Shown here: in pieces, positions 46,201-54,519 of the stretch
How the letters are laid out: each line of letters starts with the position of its first letter
How positions within the stretch are numbered: position 1 is the first letter of the stretch
DNA from: Paenibacillus sp. Soil766
Lineage (GTDB): Bacteria > Bacillota > Bacilli > Paenibacillales > NBRC-103111
Assembly (NCBI RefSeq): GCF_001428105.1
Contig: NZ_LMSJ01000013.1
Coordinates: 1 to 64,000 of the forward strand
DNA: 64,000 bases
Reading direction: 5' to 3'
Translations under genes and position numbers: made by a program
The notes under the pieces: generated by a model
What the model was told of the DNA's origin: nothing
The model's input: only the letters and a program-made list of their open reading frames with translations
Databases searched by the model: none

Positions 46201-46238
46201 TTCAATACCCCCTTATTAGTTCTATACAATATTCTATC

Positions 46239-46272
46239 ATTAAATTTAACGATTCTAACCTTTAGTTCAATC
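46239..46272 (-). repeat. CTAACG-box element, copy 15 (left-box remnant)
   Basis: GATTGAACTAAAGGTTAGAA-TCGTT follows the ankyrin pseudogene by about 17 bp. It is a diverged left box without hairpin. Confidence 0.45.
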
Positions 46273-46288
46273 AATTGGGCTTATTGCG

Positions 46289-46696
46289 CTAGTAGTTCTT
46301 TAAGAAATTTATTATTTTTTTTGAGTTATAATCTTTTGCAATATCTATTGGGTTTTTCCGTTACAGTCCAAGGCGTTTTTACACCATTATCCAACAAATA
46401 CTTTATTAATTCTGTTGGTTCCTCTCCAAGGCTTCCACCCGCATGAATTGTGCCGTCTATGGATATATCAACGGCTACATGTAAAGGTGTCCATTCTTCA
46501 AAACTCTTAAAATTTATCTCCGCCCCGTTCTGAAGCAAAACTTTACTACCTCTAATTGTTCATTTTCTACAGCTATATTTAGTAAAGAATGACCACTATT
46601 TATAGACTCATAATTTGCATTAATACCTTTCGAAAAAAGGGATTTTACGCACTCAATATCACCTTTCGCAACTGCTCTACAGATATTATCATCCAA
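46289..46696 (-). pseudogene. ankyrin-repeat protein, two frameshifts
   Basis: TTG 46696 follows GGAGGGGTAATC. About four ankyrin repeats can be read across three frames: AVAKGDIECVKSLFSKGINA, GHSLLNIAVENEQLEVVK; then (shift near 46535) LLQNGAEINFKSFEEWTPLH and ELIKYLLDNGV; then (shift near 46350) NPIDIAKDYNSKKIINFLKN to TAG 46289. The joined protein would be about 135 residues, a normal size for small firmicute ankyrin proteins, which usually mediate protein contacts. Confidence 0.72.
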
Positions 46697-46742
46697 GATT
46701 ACCCCTCCTTTTAAGGGTATTTTACCATAAATACCCATTTAT

Positions 46743-46815
46743 GTAATCTGCCCGTTAACGTAGTAATGGCTGCTTCACGGCAGCCATTTAACTATCGTTT
46801 TGCGTTAGCGCAATG
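46743..46815 (-). repeat. gene-trailing CTAACG-box element, copy 16a (complete)
   Basis: Left box TTGCGCTAACGCAAAACGAT-AGTT (46790-46814), hairpin AATGGCTGC...GCAGCCATT (46765-46788), right box ACTACGTTAACGGGCAGATT (46745-46764). The right box is followed by TATGGTAAAAT and the start of the ankyrin gene. Confidence 0.85.
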
Positions 46816-46863
46816 GCGTAGTGTGGTTAAGTGGTGCATGATGACAGCAGTATTAGATTCCAA

Positions 46864-47150
46864 CTATCTTAAAAACAATTCCCAACTGCCCTCTTCATTT
46901 AGTTTTATCTGAGATACCTCAGTATAATTAAGAAAAAAATCTTTCCTAAAGTCATGTAAATAAGAGCAATTATAACGATTCATAAATGAAACACAAAAAT
47001 TTCCAGCTAATTCATCAGCACTACCTATTTCAATCCGTATATAGGTCTTTACATCAAATTCAAATCTGATTTTTAAAGTTTCTATTTCTTCTTTCCACCA
47101 TTCGAAACAGATGATTATGCAAAAGTATAGACCAGAAATTGGCGCCTAAG
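46864..47150 (-). pseudogene. unrecognised gene, N-terminus missing
   Basis: An open frame of about 94 codons with no start ends at TAG 46864. Segments are ICFEWWKEEIETLKIRFEFD, YIRIEIGSADELAGNFCVSF and EVSQIKLNEEGSWELFLR. It looks like genuine coding sequence (alternating strands and helices) followed by repeat copy 16a, but I do not know the family. Confidence 0.5.
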
Positions 47151-47238
47151 GCTCGAATACTTTGCATACTATCGAACCTAGGATTTATCGAATGCCCTTT
47201 TATTCCTTGCAAAATTTTCTCTATTATCTAGTTTGCTA

Positions 47239-47269
47239 AAATGCCCTGCGATTTATTTCGCAGGGCATT
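47239..47269 (-). terminator. terminator of the double-CXXC gene
   Basis: AATGCCCTGCG-aaataaat-CGCAGGGCATT then TTAG on the minus strand, 45 bp after the gene stop (47314). Confidence 0.75.
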
Positions 47270-47313
47270 GATCAGTTTATTAAGAACCAATAATCTAACT
47301 CAATTGCACTAAA

Positions 47314-47991
47314 CTAACCGACAAAAGCTTCATCAAAAAATAAACCAGTTAACTTGTTTTCATTATAAAGATTATAAAACTTTTCAGTACAAAAAATACG
47401 TGAAGGATAGATGTCTACTTTAAATAAATCTGAGCCGTCCCAACTTTCAAGGTCAAGATACTTTGCTCGCCCTGAATCAATAGGATTATCGCCCGTAGTT
47501 CTAATACGAATAGAACCACATTCAGTACAAACATCCGTAATTAACTCCGATTTATTTAAATCAAGTTTTGCTTTACCTTTAACAAAAAGATGATAGTATT
47601 CAATTGGTGAATCCGAAATTCTTTTTAGCTCTGCTGAAGTGTAGTTATCATTTCTAAGACGTTTCTTATCTAAATCTGTTAAATCTGTAGATGATTTAAT
47701 AACTACATTCTTCAGAAGGAAATTGGTCATGTTATTCTTAACGAGCAATTCTTTTACTTTAGTATTAATAAAAGTACTAAATATTTCATAACTTAAAAAA
47801 TCTGGGAAGTTGCTATTTGAAAGTGCAATTTTTATGTTATGATCTGATTCATTCGTAAAAATTAATTCTGTCGTCCAATCTTCGCCGCATGATGAACAAT
47901 TAATTTGTTGGATAGGGTATTCACCAATGCTCATTCCAATAGCATATTTTTTAGTTCGGCCTAGATCAGCGGATAAATAATAAAATCTCAA
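47314..47991 (-). CDS. double-CXXC(G) motif protein
   Basis: 225 residues with two zinc-ribbon-like motifs, CSSCGEDW (about residue 33) and CTECGSIRI (about 155), and the segments KAKLDLNKSELITDV and GSDLFKVDIYPSRIFCTEKF. This pattern matches the double-CXXCG family first described in myxobacteria (Gmx_para_CXXCG), where members act as immunity proteins (SitI6 type). A partner toxin is not visible. TTG 47991 follows GGGGGAAGAACC. Confidence 0.65.
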   Translation of the reverse strand: MRFYYLSADLGRTKKYAIGMSIGEYPIQQINCSSCGEDWTTELIFTNESDHNIKIALSNSNFPDFLSYEIFSTFINTKVKELLVKNNMTNFLLKNVVIKSSTDLTDLDKKRLRNDNYTSAELKRISDSPIEYYHLFVKGKAKLDLNKSELITDVCTECGSIRIRTTGDNPIDSGRAKYLDLESWDGSDLFKVDIYPSRIFCTEKFYNLYNENKLTGLFFDEAFVG

Positions 47992-48072
47992 GGTTCTTCC
48001 CCCTACTATTTTTCTTTCATTTGTTTTGACAAAATTATGTATTTACATAGAGAGTAGTTAGCATTTTACTAT

Positions 48073-48170
48073 TAACACATATTGGAAGTATACTGCCCCG
48101 TTACTTGAATACAGGGCTGCCTCGCGGCAGCCCTTTTGAGATTAAACTATCGTTCCGCGTTAGTTCAACA
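48073..48170 (-). repeat. gene-trailing CTAACG-box element, copy 16b (complete)
   Basis: Left box TTGAACTAACGCGGAACGAT-AGTTTAAT, hairpin AGGGCTGCC-gcga-GGCAGCCCT (48113-48134), right box TTCAAGTAACGGGGCAGTAT-ACTTCCAATATGTG. The reference copy for both boxes. It lies about 70 bp after the DinB stop. Confidence 0.88.
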
Positions 48171-48239
48171 TCCTATTAAATTTCTTAAGGTAGCTACTAT
48201 TTAAGGGTCCCCTGAATCCACTGATTGGCGCGTCTTAGT

Positions 48240-48735
48240 TCATTTAACTTGCTCGTCGGCCGATGGACCGTATAGGCCGGGCACCGGAATATCAAGAAGC
48301 CGTAAATAAACCCCGAGCTGCGCACGGTGGTGGACCATGTGGCTTAATCCGAAGGTGCGAAGCGCGATAGCTCGCGGTTTGCGCAGGATGATATGGTCGC
48401 CGTTCCGCAAGGTCCATTCCTCCCCGAGCGTCTTCTCATCGCATTCGGCTAATAGCTTTTCAAGCTACGACATTCGCGTCGAATTCCTCCAGCACGTCTT
48501 CGCGACTTTCCAAAGCTTCCCGCCGAAGCGGCACAGTCGAAAGATCGAATTCCGGGTAATGAAAAATCGCGACTTGCCAGTTCAGCAGGTTGATTAGGTG
48601 CGTGGCCAGCCCGCCCAACGTCATAGATTTCACGTGGGGCTTCCATGTCATATGCTCCTCGGGCAAGCGCTCCAGGATGCGGCGCGTAGTGGCCAGCTCA
48701 TGCATGGCGTCTCCGACGATCAGTTGTTTCACCAT
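48240..48735 (-). pseudogene. DinB-family protein, frameshifted
   Basis: ATG 48735 follows GAGGGAATCA. A DinB-like four-helix protein, about 165 residues when joined: VGDAMHELATTRRILERLPE, LGGLATHLINLLNWQVAIFH (metal His), and, after a shift near 48462, LLAECDEKTLGEEWTLRNGD and FGLSHMVHHRAQLGVYLRLL (second metal His pair). Only one frame change separates two complete halves, so either a recent lesion or a sequencing error is possible. The family binds a divalent metal and is often thiol-linked. Confidence 0.78.
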
Positions 48736-48774
48736 TGATTCCCTCTACTTCCTTATATGAAATGCACTCTATTC

Positions 48775-48812
48775 TATATTACCATATATTTCAAGTATCC
48801 TGCCCGTTAGTT
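48775..48812 (-). repeat. CTAACG-box element, copy 17 (right box)
   Basis: AGAACTAACGGGCAGGATAC-TTG just upstream of the DinB gene, followed by ATATGGTAATAT, a promoter-like hexamer. Confidence 0.65.
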
Positions 48813-48958
48813 CTGTTTCCGCTTGCTAACTCGTCAGTTCTGGCAAATATAAGGGGCAAATTAAGCTCACCAGGCGAGGCAACTCACTACTGCGCAAGCA
48901 TCTCTATTTCACTGTTTTTCACCATTTTGGACATTAAACAAACTCAATTAGGGTTTTA

Positions 48959-48997
48959 TCAATTTCTTGAATATGTCCGATAGTTAATACGATACAT
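48959..48997 (-). pseudogene. 12-codon stub after T-box remnant
   Basis: GGAGG at 49006-49010 and ATG 48997 begin a frame MYRINYRTYSRN that ends at TGA 48959. With a T-box-like leader in front, this looks like the start of a lost tRNA-regulated gene. Confidence 0.4.
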
Positions 48998-49026
48998 TTT
49001 TCAAACCTCCTTCAATTTTTGATAAT

Positions 49027-49158
49027 GCAAAAACGCTCTTGTCTTGTAGAGACGAGAAGCGTTTGCTTCCGGTGCCACCCAACTGGTCGGGACCGGCTAA
49101 CTTAGGATCATCATTTGCATGATAGTCTTGATGGAAACGCCTCAAAGCTACGATCCTC
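49027..49158 (-). promoter_or_regulatory. T-box leader remnant
   Basis: Minus strand TTGGGTGGCACCGG (49069-49084) matches the T-box antiterminator core, which pairs with the free CCA end of an uncharged tRNA. It is followed by the competing terminator AAACGCTtctcGTCT...AGCGTTTTTGC (49027-49066). Only about 90 nt lie between the core and the mutS2-like stop, too little for a full stem I and specifier loop, so the sensing half is missing. The target gene is reduced to a stub. Confidence 0.65.
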
Positions 49159-51069
49159 TCACTCCCGTTGCTTCCGTATTTCCTTCTGCACTTGCCGCAA
49201 CGCCTTTTTCGATCCACGCTCCATGTCGTGCTGAAACTTGCGGTCTTTATAGCTGGAGAACAGCGTATTCAGATCATATCCCGTAGGATACAACTCGCTG
49301 GCTTGTAGTTCTAAGGATACCCGCTTGGCATGCACCTCTACGAGCTGCCCTTCAAATAAAACCGTCATATGGTTGAAGCTATCTCGGCCTTTGTACACGA
49401 TCGCGGGTTCATCATGCTCTAATAACCGCACACGATCACCCATCCCGTACTCCTCAAGTACAACTTCCGTTTCATCCGTAAGTGCCACTACCGGCTTCTT
49501 CATCACTTTACTTTCATGAAGGAGATCCAACCGATAGTTCTTACTCTTCATATACAGCTTCGCCCGCTCCAATACCGCATCTTTCAACTCCATCCTCTTC
49601 GAGATCCAAAGCGCATTGCTCTCGCCCGATTGCCCAATCAGTAGCTTATATTGCGGCTCTAAGGTCTCGTTGTCGAATGCCATGGCTGCGTTCATGAAAT
49701 CCGGATGCCGTTCCGAAAATTCCTTAATCTCTCCATAGTGCGTGGTCGCAACCGTCATACAACCCATTTGGTAAAATTCTTCCAGAATCGCAATGGCCAG
49801 TGCCGCACCCTCATTGGGTTCCGTTCCGCTACCAATCTCATCAAACAACAACAACGTATTCCGATTCGCTTGGCGCATGATCTCGGCTATATTTTTCATA
49901 TGGGACGAAAAGGTACTAAGCGCATTCTCCAGGCTCTGATTATCCCCGATATCAACGAACATACGATCAAACACAGCCACTTCGGTAGACGCATCCGCCG
50001 CGATGTGAAATCCGGACATCACCGCCAGCGCGATCAAACCGACCGTCTTCAGGACAACCGTCTTGCCCCCCGCATTCGGACCCGTAATGACCAAACTGCG
50101 ATATCTATCGCCAATTTCAAAATCCAGCGGAACTGCACCTCCGGACAATAACGGATGCCTGCATCGGACTAACTTAATCGTCCCGTGGTCGTTCACTTTA
50201 GGTGCGATTCCATCCATGCTTTTGCTAATTTTCCCTTTGGCGAAAATCATATCGTACAGACTAATCAAATCAATATTGACCGTTATCGGCTGGGTTTGAT
50301 TTGCGACTAAATCCGATAGAGCCGACAGAATCTGAAGCTCCTCCATCCCCTCCTCCATCTTGAGACCCGAAAGCTCTGCGTTATACTTGGCAACAGTTAA
50401 TGGCTCCATAAACACCGTCGATCCCTTGGAAGATATTTCGACAATCGTTCCAGCCACTTGATGCTTATAGGCAGCTTTAATCGGGATGGTGAAGCGGTCA
50501 TTTTTTTTGCTGACAAAAAACTCCTGAATAACCTCCTTGTTCGCGCTGTTCTTCAGAAACTTTTGCAGCTGCTCCTCAATCTTCGCCTCGGCAATATCAA
50601 TATGCTTGCGGATTCGTCTGAGCTCTTTACTCGCCCCGGAGTCCACCCGATTCCCTTTAATAGCTTGGTGAATTGCATCTTCAATGTTCTGGAAATCCCA
50701 CATGGAGTTGGCATAAGCACTTAGCTTAGGAGCGTAGAATTCCTTCTCGGTCATGAATTTCTTGACTTTTCGGCAACCCCGGAGAAAATCAGCAATGGCA
50801 ATCAGTTCGGAGGGATCCAGCACCATCCCTTTGTCCAGCTTCTCCATCATGAGTTTAATATTCGAAATCCCCAACAGCGGCACATGTCCCTCGGTATCTA
50901 GAATCGCGCGGGCTTCCGTTGTTTCAAGGAGACGTTGCTTCACTACTTTGAGGTTTGAACTTGGTTCGAGCTGATCGATCAGTTGCTTGCCCAGACTGCT
51001 TACACAATAGCTTTGGACGAGTGTCTTCAATTCGTTATATTGTAATTTGTCCTTTGTACTTGGATGCAT
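49159..51069 (-). CDS. MutS2-like ATPase without Smr domain
   Basis: 636 residues. A MutS core/lever region (KELRRIRKHIDIAEAKIEEQ; FTIPIKAAYKHQVAGTIVE; SSKGSTVFMEP, a MutS2 signature) is followed by the ABC-type ATPase. That has Walker A VITGPNAGGKTVVLKTVGLI (about 330), Walker B NTLLLFDEIGSGTEPNEGAA and the H loop TTHYGEIKEF. The C-terminus is a short basic coiled region ending KEIRKQRE; canonical MutS2 is about 780 residues with a C-terminal Smr nuclease domain, absent here. Canonical MutS2 acts on branched DNA and in collided-ribosome rescue; this short paralogue's role is unknown. ATG 51069 follows GAGGAGAATGCAAAG. Confidence 0.87.
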   Translation of the reverse strand: MHPSTKDKLQYNELKTLVQSYCVSSLGKQLIDQLEPSSNLKVVKQRLLETTEARAILDTEGHVPLLGISNIKLMMEKLDKGMVLDPSELIAIADFLRGCRKVKKFMTEKEFYAPKLSAYANSMWDFQNIEDAIHQAIKGNRVDSGASKELRRIRKHIDIAEAKIEEQLQKFLKNSANKEVIQEFFVSKKNDRFTIPIKAAYKHQVAGTIVEISSKGSTVFMEPLTVAKYNAELSGLKMEEGMEELQILSALSDLVANQTQPITVNIDLISLYDMIFAKGKISKSMDGIAPKVNDHGTIKLVRCRHPLLSGGAVPLDFEIGDRYRSLVITGPNAGGKTVVLKTVGLIALAVMSGFHIAADASTEVAVFDRMFVDIGDNQSLENALSTFSSHMKNIAEIMRQANRNTLLLFDEIGSGTEPNEGAALAIAILEEFYQMGCMTVATTHYGEIKEFSERHPDFMNAAMAFDNETLEPQYKLLIGQSGESNALWISKRMELKDAVLERAKLYMKSKNYRLDLLHESKVMKKPVVALTDETEVVLEEYGMGDRVRLLEHDEPAIVYKGRDSFNHMTVLFEGQLVEVHAKRVSLELQASELYPTGYDLNTLFSSYKDRKFQHDMERGSKKALRQVQKEIRKQRE

Positions 51070-51560
51070 CTTTGCATTCTCCTCACGATTGGGTGATCAT
51101 GATGAAGATCCCTGCACCATAAGATTTCAACGTTTATGCCCAAATAAGCGCAAAAAAAGCTGCGGGAAACCCACAGCTCATTACACTCAATTTACATGAC
51201 GTTACACATAGAGAAAAGCCATCAGCTGACAAGGGATTTGTGTCCAAAGCCGCAGTTTACTTCCTCTGTTCGAGTCATGGTTCATGATGTATTCGCAGGG
51301 TTCTTCATAGGTAACTTAAATAAAACTATCATATAGGATTTTTAGAAATGGTATCCCGCTTCACCTATAGAATAGAATGTTATCTTCTTAAGTTATGCCT
51401 GTTGAAAACCTGCTACACTCATAAAACACCTCGTAGGGAATGTGTCTTGCATTGAAATCGTATGATGTAAGTAGGATATATGATTTGATGTAGGAAGTCA
51501 AGGGTTTAATGACCGCTAGTCAATTCTGAAATAATCATTTGGCTGGTGGAATACTTTCCG
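51070..51560. other. intergenic, leftward terminator and no gene
   Basis: Contains the terminator at 51158-51178. From 51180 to 51560 I see no coding pattern on either strand. Confidence 0.4.
51158..51178 (-). terminator. leftward intrinsic terminator
   Basis: Minus strand AGCTGtGGG-ttt-CCCgCAGCT followed by TTTTTTTG, about 90 bp upstream of the mutS2-like gene. It must belong to a transcript from the right that no longer has an obvious gene. Confidence 0.8.
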
Positions 51561-51588
51561 AAGTATTTGAACTATCCTGACCGAAGCG
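51559..51588 (-). repeat. CTAACG-box element, copy 18 (right-box remnant)
   Basis: GGCGCTTCGGTCAGGATAGT-TCAAATACTTC aligns with the right box of copy 19 (CGGTCAGAATAGTTCCAATACTT). Confidence 0.45.
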
Positions 51589-51639
51589 CCAAAGACCACC
51601 ACGCTCTACTGCCCGAAGTTTAGCGGATCGTCAGATGTG

Positions 51640-51970
51640 GGCGTTTTCAAAATCCAGATTAACTTATGGCGTATACTGGCCTCGTTCCTCGTGAACATTC
51701 GACAGGCATCAGCACGCGCAGAGGTGGCATTACCAAGGCAGGTAGTCGAGTATCGAGACGTATTATGGTTGAATCCAGCTGGAGTTACCGTCATAAACCC
51801 TCAATTGGAAGAGAGCTTCGAAAACGATCAGAAGGCCAAGCAAGCGAGCTACTTGCGATTTCATGGCGAGCACAATTACGACTGAACAAGAAATATCACA
51901 ATCATTGATATCTAAAGGATGAAATCCTGCGAATAGATGAGCTTGCGTGAGGAAATTAAATCATACCGAG
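51640..51970 (+). mobile_element. IS110-family relic (transposase C-terminus and flank)
   Basis: From 51666 the plus strand encodes MAYTGLVPREHSTGISTRRG and GITKAGSRVSRRIMVESSWS, the C-terminal serine-containing domain of IS110/IS116 transposases, ending near 51908. The rest of the transposase is missing. The following about 60 bp (GATGAAATCCTGCGAATA...CGAGGGAG) match the non-coding end of the element at 41 kb. Confidence 0.75.
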
Positions 51971-51982
51971 GGAGCGAAATTG

Positions 51983-52834
51983 CTAATGGAAATTAATCAC
52001 CATTGCGGTCTTATCGTCTGATTTCTTAAAGCGAATATGTTGAATACACTCAGGATCGCTATCCTCAAGTTCTATTAATTCTTGCGTATAAAGTCTTATA
52101 CCTTTATTCAATATTGTTTGCGCAACAAATCTCCAATACGAACTCTGTTCGGGTACGATATTTGTTGGTAAAAACATCCTATCAGTCAACAAAATGATAT
52201 GTTTTAAATACGTCAGATTAATTTTCCCGTATTCGAAAAAACGAACAGCATCCTTTTCCCCATTTAAAACCCCGTAACCACCATCTGTATTAGCGCGATA
52301 TCGGTTCTTTCTTATTGTATCAATAACGGTTTCATGAAGCTCTTTCTGGCTTTTTAAGCCTTTTGTTATTCCTTCCTGCCATTTAGCTAATGCTGGAGAT
52401 TCTACGTGAGCGACTTGTCTCCATGTTAATGGGCGAACCACTTCATTAGCATACACGGCTAGAATCATGCAATCCCCTGTCTGTATGAACTCCACACCAT
52501 CATCCTGAATACGAACGATTGCCAATGCCGCTCCCCAGAGTTCTTCCTTTTTTTCCAGATCAATATTAGCGAGCACCATTTGTTCCCTAAGAAGATCATT
52601 CACCTCAATCATGTGGTCCTTTAAACTTCCAGGATCAGTAACAGATTCGAAGTAGTTTTTCACCAGATTCGCCGCAATAAAACCGCCAGTTTCCTTTTTG
52701 GAATTTAGATAGGGTACCAAGGAAGATACACCATCCAAAGCTCCATACAAATTTGCTTTCGGATGCATAATAATAGCATCCTCATTTAGTACCCCAACGC
52801 CTTTCTTGGTGATCTCCTCATAAGTAACATTCAA
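51983..52834 (-). CDS. PP2C-like protein phosphatase
   Basis: About 283 residues from TTG 52834 (AAAGGGGTG six bases upstream). PP2C hallmarks: VGVLNEDAIIMH (metal Asp), LYGALDGVSSLVPYL (metal DG), FIQTGDCMILAVY, HIILLTDRMFLPT (DGL/W position altered to DRM) and SDDKTAMVINF (final metal Asp). PP2C enzymes remove phosphate from Ser/Thr. No partner kinase nearby; target unknown. Upstream lies the right box of repeat copy 19. Confidence 0.82.
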   Translation of the reverse strand: MNVTYEEITKKGVGVLNEDAIIMHPKANLYGALDGVSSLVPYLNSKKETGGFIAANLVKNYFESVTDPGSLKDHMIEVNDLLREQMVLANIDLEKKEELWGAALAIVRIQDDGVEFIQTGDCMILAVYANEVVRPLTWRQVAHVESPALAKWQEGITKGLKSQKELHETVIDTIRKNRYRANTDGGYGVLNGEKDAVRFFEYGKINLTYLKHIILLTDRMFLPTNIVPEQSSYWRFVAQTILNKGIRLYTQELIELEDSDPECIQHIRFKKSDDKTAMVINFH

Positions 52835-52899
52835 GTTGTTCACCCCTTTCTCAAATTAATCTGTAAATCCTCGATCTATTTTACCATTTTCTCCACTAC

Positions 52900-53003
52900 C
52901 AAGTATTGGAACTATTCTGACCGATAGTTGAGCGGATGGCACAGAAACAAAAACAAGCGATGGATCGTTTCCATCGCCGCACTATAGTTTCTTGTTAGAG
53001 CAA
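52900..53003 (-). repeat. gene-trailing CTAACG-box element, copy 19 (complete)
   Basis: Left box TGCTCTAACAAGAAACTATA-G (52980-53003), hairpin GCGATGG-aaacgat-CCATCGC plus TTGTTTTTG (52957-52977), right box CTCAACTATCGGTCAGAATA-GTTCCAATACTTGG. Lies about 140 bp after the NUDIX stop (53144). Confidence 0.75.
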
Positions 53004-53143
53004 TAAAACACCATTTCGCGGACCTGCTAAGGTAATAATCGTTCAATTTCTTGACTCTTCGAAAAAAGCTAGAATTGACGTTCGTCCGCTTGATACCCTA
53101 GATCTCCAGGAGAAGATATTCCATTCCGAAGTTTACAATGAAC

Positions 53144-53614
53144 CTATCTAAAATTGCCTAATTTATTGGCTATCCAGTCTTTTAAAGCGTCTTCGTGTTG
53201 TTTATTAAAAAGCGGTGGAAAATCTTCAACAGAGAAATATCTTACCTCTAATGATTCTGTCCCGTCTGCAATTAGCTCTCCGCTAACTGGCTTGCACTGA
53301 AAAAAGAATGAAATGGTTTGAGCTTCCCCGCCATTTGGATATTTTTCGAAATATTTGGTGTATATGCCGATTAAATGTTCAACGTTCACTGTTAAACCAG
53401 TTTCTTCGAAAATTTCGCGAATTGCTGTTTCCTCAGCGGATTCTCCGAGCTCCATTGCACCGCCTGGAAATCCCCAAGCATTTCTATCTCCTCGTTTTTG
53501 CAATAGTACTTCATTCTTTTCGTTGTAAATAATTCCTCCGGAAAAGTTAAGAAATATTAAATCATTTCCGACCTTTTCTCGAATAAAACGAATATAGTTT
53601 TGATTTTCTACCAT
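53144..53614 (-). CDS. NUDIX hydrolase
   Basis: 156 residues from ATG 53614 (GGAGGGG five bases upstream). NUDIX box GGAMELGESAEETAIREIFE-ETG at about residues 52-74, preceded by AWGFP. N-terminal FLNFSGGIIYNEKNEVLLQK. The family hydrolyses nucleoside diphosphate derivatives; the substrate is unknown. Third NUDIX unit in the window that is followed by a repeat element. Confidence 0.88.
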   Translation of the reverse strand: MVENQNYIRFIREKVGNDLIFLNFSGGIIYNEKNEVLLQKRGDRNAWGFPGGAMELGESAEETAIREIFEETGLTVNVEHLIGIYTKYFEKYPNGGEAQTISFFFQCKPVSGELIADGTESLEVRYFSVEDFPPLFNKQHEDALKDWIANKLGNFR

Positions 53615-53683
53615 ATTTCCCCTCCACAACGATAACATATTAACTAAGTAGGTCTCTTGCAAACTCAAAAAGCTTCTCATCAT

Positions 53684-54019
53684 CCCCCATTTTATAAATG
53701 GCTTAATTGAATTGTAACAATTTCAACTGGATTTTGAATGGATTAATGAAACTGAAACATGGAATTTTATAACTATTTTCCAATCTCTAATGAGATAATG
53801 TTCTTGTCACCCGACAGGTCCCAAATCACCGATGATCCCCATTCTTTCATTGATGATCATAAAGTTGTAAGAATCCGTTATCCTTTCTAAAAGAGAGAGG
53901 TTCCTCTGTCCCAACTGGCCTTAGGCATTCTAGGTTGGCTCCATGTTGACTTCGGATATAGAAAAATACATCGCCGGGCGTATAAGCCTCATGGCGCTGT
54001 ATTCTATTATTAAATACTA
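53684..54019. other. intergenic
   Basis: No supported gene. A short leftward frame near 53847-54092 overlaps the end of the next gene, has no ribosome site and was not accepted. Confidence 0.4.
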
Positions 54020-54496
54020 TTATGTTTCCTTCGGTCTCTCTACTTCTCCGACGGCTATCGGGTTTTCCCTGTTCGAAATCCAATCGATCCAACTCATTTC
54101 CATGCCAGCCCCCCCGTCTATACGGTCATCCTCACTTACAAGATGCTGGAATGCGGATGCTAGACTGTCTACGAATTTTAATTGTATCGACCCATACCGC
54201 TGAACTTGTCTAGCTGCTGCAGTTTCTTTGATGGCTTCGGGCAGTACGACAACAATCCATCGCAAGTGCGTATGTTCGAGGATCGGTAGAGCTTTCAACA
54301 TTGAATCCAGAGTGGCGACCGTCCTTTCGGCGATAATTCGATTATCGATCAGAAGGTGAAAGGGCTGCGTCGCCTTTTGCAAAGCTATGTGCGCATCTGT
54401 CGCAATATCCTGGAAATCCTCCATCGTTACAACTGGTTCAAAATGTGTTAACGCCAAAATATGATTTGACACCAGCCAACCTGCTGTATAGCGCAT
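54020..54496 (-). CDS. STAS/SpoIIAA-like protein of unknown function
   Basis: 158 residues from ATG 54496 (AAAGGAGG six bases upstream). MRYTAGWLVSNHILALTHFE, PFHLLIDNRIIAERTVATLD and HTHLRWIVVVLPEAI show the alternating strand-helix pattern of small SpoIIAA/STAS-like proteins found in Chloroflexi and firmicutes. Assignment to the fold is tentative. It starts 24 bp after the SDR stop and is surely in the same operon. Confidence 0.55.
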   Translation of the reverse strand: MRYTAGWLVSNHILALTHFEPVVTMEDFQDIATDAHIALQKATQPFHLLIDNRIIAERTVATLDSMLKALPILEHTHLRWIVVVLPEAIKETAAARQVQRYGSIQLKFVDSLASAFQHLVSEDDRIDGGAGMEMSWIDWISNRENPIAVGEVERPKET

Positions 54497-54519
54497 GCTT
54501 AACCTCCTTTGTTTTGTGG

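Noticed and set aside
53847-54092. 81-codon leftward frame
   Set aside because: It overlaps the end of the STAS-like gene in another frame, has no ribosome site and no recognisable domain.
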